In this document: piece by piece, positions 6,978 to 8,687 of the stretch | Numbering within the stretch: the first letter of the stretch is position 1 | Layout: each line of letters starts with the position of its first letter | NCBI GenBank assembly: GCA_022566355.1 | Contig: JADFJB010000073.1 | Span: forward strand, 1 to 8,687 | Reading direction: 5' to 3' | DNA: 8,687 nucleotides | Source: a candidate division KSB1 bacterium | Lineage (GTDB): Bacteria > Zhuqueibacterota > JdFR-76 > DREG01 | Program-made: the position numbers and the translations under genes | The notes under the pieces: model-generated | Database searches by the model: none | What the model was told of the DNA's origin: nothing | Seen by the model: only the letters and a program-made list of their open reading frames with translations

Positions 6978-7167
6978 AATCAGAAAATCAAGGTAATTAA
7001 TTCTGAAATCATCCTGAAAAATAATAGAAGACTTAAACACCGATAAATCTTAAAACCAACTTTCCTATCAACCTCCTTAACATATTGTTTACCATAGAAT
7101 TACGAAAAATAGAATTGAAGTTTAAAAGTGGAGATAGAAAAAAAGTCGGTTTTTATCGCAACATTTT
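6978..7167. other. Intergenic A/T-rich spacer, no gene seen
   Basis: Together with 6925-6977 this forms a 243-base gap between the STAS gene and the small zinc-ribbon gene. I see no open frame with family resemblance, no stable hairpin followed by a T tract, and no RNA gene. The A run and T run around 7138-7157 are not joined by a G/C stem, so they do not form an intrinsic terminator. Confidence 0.5.
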
Positions 7168-7353
7168 TTAAAACATCGACAATATTTTATTGAGAATCAA
7201 CAAAACAGGATAGATAAGTAGAATTAACATCAACCAACCAACCCATTTAAATGATTGTCTGGCTTGAGGAAATTCATATTGGCAAAAAGGACAAATAGCA
7301 CTTGCAGCATCAACTTCCATCGCACAACCCGGGCATTCTATTTTTCTTGACAT
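7168..7353 (-). CDS. Small zinc-ribbon protein with one C-terminal membrane helix
   Basis: From the ATG at 7353 the product is 61 residues. CPGC (Cys7, Cys10) and CPFC (Cys21, Cys24) make a rubredoxin-like zinc ribbon, and residues about 37-58 (KWVGWLMLILLIYPVLLIL) form one hydrophobic helix. The ribbon would thus be tethered to the cytoplasmic membrane. The frame could also begin at an ATG at 7395, but the added 14 residues (RNFKFLGNYSFSI) look unlike a conserved start and neither ATG has a good ribosome-binding site. I prefer 7353 because the ribbon then starts near the N-terminus, as in similar small proteins. No function can be assigned. It has no close neighbour on its strand. Confidence 0.6.
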   Translation of the reverse strand: MSRKIECPGCAMEVDAASAICPFCQYEFPQARQSFKWVGWLMLILLIYPVLLILNKILSMF

Positions 7354-7499
7354 GATTGAAAATGAGTAATTTCCAAGAAACTTGAAGTTTCTCATATAAA
7401 ATTAGGTTCGTCGCTTTTACGAATCTCTGCCAATATTCAGCTACTAAAGATATAAAAACATAATTACTGTAACCTATTAAAATTGTACTTATCAATATT

Positions 7500-7590
7500 A
7501 TTAAACCTCCCCTAACCCCTCCTTAAACAAGGAGGGGAAATTCCTCCCCTTGATATGCTTGATAAGGGGTGGTTAAGAGGGGTAATTTAG
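7500..7590. repeat. Palindromic G/C-run repeat element with cloverleaf-like fold
   Basis: A perfect 9-base stem, CCCCTCCTT (7516-7524) with AAGGAGGGG (7529-7537), closes a four-base AAAC loop. A second hairpin pairs CCCCTT (7546-7551) with AAGGGG (7564-7569). The outer flanks pair imperfectly: CCCCTAACC near 7510-7518 with GGTTAAGAGGGG at 7571-7582, bounded by TTAAA and the AATTTA near 7584-7589. The whole ~90 bases can fold as two hairpins on a common stem. This looks like a REP- or MITE-like non-coding repeat of the kind dispersed in many genomes. Copy number cannot be judged here. There is no T tract, so it is not a standard terminator, though the hairpins could stall RNA decay. Confidence 0.6.
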
Positions 7591-7692
7591 ATAAACAAAC
7601 CGTGGACCTAAATTTTTATGCACGTTATAAGCTGCATCAACAATTTCTTTTGCTGTTAATTCTTCTTCATTACTTGGAATATATTCATTCAT
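7573..7692 (-). pseudogene. Truncated GxxExxY-family protein, N-terminal fragment
   Basis: From the ATG at 7692, with AAGGA seven bases upstream, the frame reads 39 codons. Residues 9-30 (NEEELTAKEIVDAAYNVHKNLGP) match the usual start of GxxExxY proteins, in which this helix is followed by a G-x-x-E-x-x-Y motif. Here the match ends at LGP, and the last nine codons run into the palindromic repeat and stop at 7573-7575. About 80-90 residues of the family, including the signature motif, are missing. Full-length members are PD-(D/E)XK-like proteins of unknown role, often scattered as orphans. The good start signals suggest a once-functional gene cut short by insertion or deletion at the repeat edge near 7590-7600. 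Confidence 0.65.
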
Positions 7693-7808
7693 AGTTTTAT
7701 CCTTTTGGTCTTAGAGACTTTGAGGCTGAATGGTTACTGATGTCATTCGATTAAATTAATTTTAATCTGAGCACTTAGATTTATGAATTGCGTAAATGCT
7801 TATTCATC
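7693..7808. other. Spacer between the MATE gene and the GxxExxY fragment
   Basis: No gene is visible. An A/T-only inverted repeat, GATTAAA (7749-7755) and TTTAATC (7761-7767), lies about 45 bases beyond the MATE stop. It lacks G/C pairs and a T tract, so it is a poor terminator candidate. Confidence 0.35.
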
Positions 7809-8687
7809 TCAAATCTTAATAAGACTCCATCGCCCTCTATGCCAGATGTAGGCAAATATAGATGCTCTCAATACGACCACAAAAAATATATTGGCAAACA
7901 TGCCAAATAGCCCATAACCCAGGTAAATGCCAAAGAACCAATTAAGAGGAAGCGAAAGCCCCCATTGGACTAAGAAAGCGACAATCATAACAATTCTTGT
8001 TGCGCCTGCCCCGAGCAATGAGAAACTTAATATCATACCAAAAGCATCGATAAACATAAACAATCCTATGAGCCGCAAGGGACCGGCGCCGATATTTACA
8101 GTATTCGGTTCAGGGATAAAAAAACCGATAATGGTTTCAGGAAACGGCACGACACAAAGTGCAAAGAACAGGAGCGCTCCCGCCCCTACCCGAGCCACCT
8201 CCCACCCCCATCTCTTCGCATCAGTTGGATCGTTTGCGCCCAATGCCTGACTAACAAGTGTTAATGCAGCGGTTCCTATGCCCATGGCAGGTAAAACCGC
8301 TACAAGCATGATATTTAAAACCACATTAAATGCGGCCAGCTCTTCCGTTCCGAGTAACCCAACAATTGTAAAAAAAACAACAAATCCCAAAAACATAAGG
8401 AAACTTCGCATACTTTCAGGTAAGGAAACTTTGATCAATGTTTGCATTCTTTGTTTATCTGGCAATCCTTGCAAAAATCCATTTTTGCGTGCATACTTTA
8501 AACCCAGGGTGATATTTGTTAACATACCGAAGAAAACGGCGAAAGTCGTTGCCAGGCCTGCCCCTGCGGTTTCAAGCCTTGGAAATCCCAAATTGCCAAA
8601 GATCAACAGGTAGTTGCAAAAGATATTCACTACCATTGTGACCAATAGCGAAAGCAGCGTCCACTTGGGCAGGCTGATGCCATTCCA
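7809..8687 (-). CDS. MATE-family multidrug/cation efflux protein, C-terminal part; 5' end beyond window
   Basis: The frame is open to the window edge and yields 292 residues. MATE proteins usually have about 450 residues and 12 membrane helices, so roughly the last two thirds are present. Seen features are the family's G-A-G-L-A-T helix early on, a cytosolic loop before SLPESMRSFLMFLGF, and the start of the second six-helix bundle with GIGTAALTLVSQALGANDPTDAKRWGW. That last block is the hallmark repeat of MATE pumps, equivalent to the Q-x-x-G-A segment of the first half. The C-terminus is short and basic (WHRGRWSLIKI). It would export drugs or metabolites using a Na+ or H+ gradient; the substrate cannot be predicted. 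The methionine at 8636 is internal, because the frame continues upstream in membrane-like sequence (WTLLSLLVT). It appears undamaged within the window. Confidence 0.92.
   Translation of the reverse strand, partial: WNGISLPKWTLLSLLVTMVVNIFCNYLLIFGNLGFPRLETAGAGLATTFAVFFGMLTNITLGLKYARKNGFLQGLPDKQRMQTLIKVSLPESMRSFLMFLGFVVFFTIVGLLGTEELAAFNVVLNIMLVAVLPAMGIGTAALTLVSQALGANDPTDAKRWGWEVARVGAGALLFFALCVVPFPETIIGFFIPEPNTVNIGAGPLRLIGLFMFIDAFGMILSFSLLGAGATRIVMIVAFLVQWGLSLPLNWFFGIYLGYGLFGMFANIFFVVVLRASIFAYIWHRGRWSLIKI

Noticed and set aside
7310-7495. A 61-codon minus-strand frame overlapping the zinc-ribbon gene, containing AEYWQRFVKATNL, which faintly resembles the N-terminus of some small RNA-binding (ASCH-like) proteins.
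   Set aside because: The resemblance is confined to about 15 residues, the rest overlaps the better-supported zinc-ribbon frame, and there is no good start. It could be a gene remnant but I cannot support it.
7516-7537. Strong 9-base hairpin considered as an intrinsic terminator.
   Set aside because: No T tract follows it on either strand, and it is part of a larger palindromic repeat.
7749-7767. Inverted repeat beyond the MATE stop considered as a terminator or operator.
   Set aside because: The stem is entirely A/T and short, with no T tract; chance occurrence is likely in this base composition.
7927-8613. Two long plus-strand open frames (107 and 111 codons) opposite the MATE gene.
   Set aside because: They are antisense shadows of a clear membrane-protein frame, with no family resemblance and no ribosome-binding site noticed.

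Overview
The window is a stretch of bacterial chromosome of moderate to low G+C (about 40% by eye). All confidently intact genes lie on the minus strand. Shine-Dalgarno signals are weak or absent at several starts (accC, coaX, the STAS gene) and clear at others (the FmdB-like gene, cstA). Decayed copies of a four-helix-bundle (S23-type) gene and a GxxExxY gene are present, as is a G/C-run palindromic repeat. That mix fits an environmental genome from the FCB group or a similar lineage (Calditrichota, KSB1 or Ignavibacteria-like), but the assignment is a guess: no rRNA or other marker gene is present.

Layout. Bases 1-~344 hold the N-terminal half of an orotidine-5'-phosphate decarboxylase (pyrF) on the plus strand. 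It stops abruptly where a minus-strand CstA-type transporter gene also loses its C-terminus. This tail-to-tail junction near 340-355 is either a real deletion or rearrangement, or an assembly chimera. From 6191 down to 328 runs one tightly packed minus-strand operon: biotin carboxylase (accC) > biotin carboxyl carrier protein > FmdB-like zinc ribbon > biotin protein ligase (birA) > type III pantothenate kinase (coaX) > an unrecognised 185-residue protein > cstA-like transporter. Junctions are ATGA and TAATG overlaps or gaps of 2-58 bases.

The operon makes sense as a unit. BirA attaches biotin to Lys135 of the carrier protein, AccC carboxylates that biotin, and an acyl-CoA is the likely final acceptor. 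CoaX catalyses the first step of CoA synthesis, and CstA relatives import pyruvate or peptides. The carrier and the AccC tail look like the two pieces of a propionyl-CoA/acyl-CoA carboxylase alpha chain. No carboxyltransferase subunit is in the window.

Upstream of accC the region is looser. It holds a decayed four-helix-bundle gene (6277-6530), a solitary STAS-domain anti-anti-sigma-like protein (6580-6924), a 61-residue zinc-ribbon membrane protein (7168-7353), a ~90-base cloverleaf-like repeat (7500-7590) that abuts a truncated GxxExxY gene (7573-7692), and the C-terminal two thirds of a MATE efflux pump (7809 to the window end). I found no tRNA, rRNA, CRISPR array, transposase or convincing intrinsic terminator, and nothing that clearly qualifies as a new biological system.
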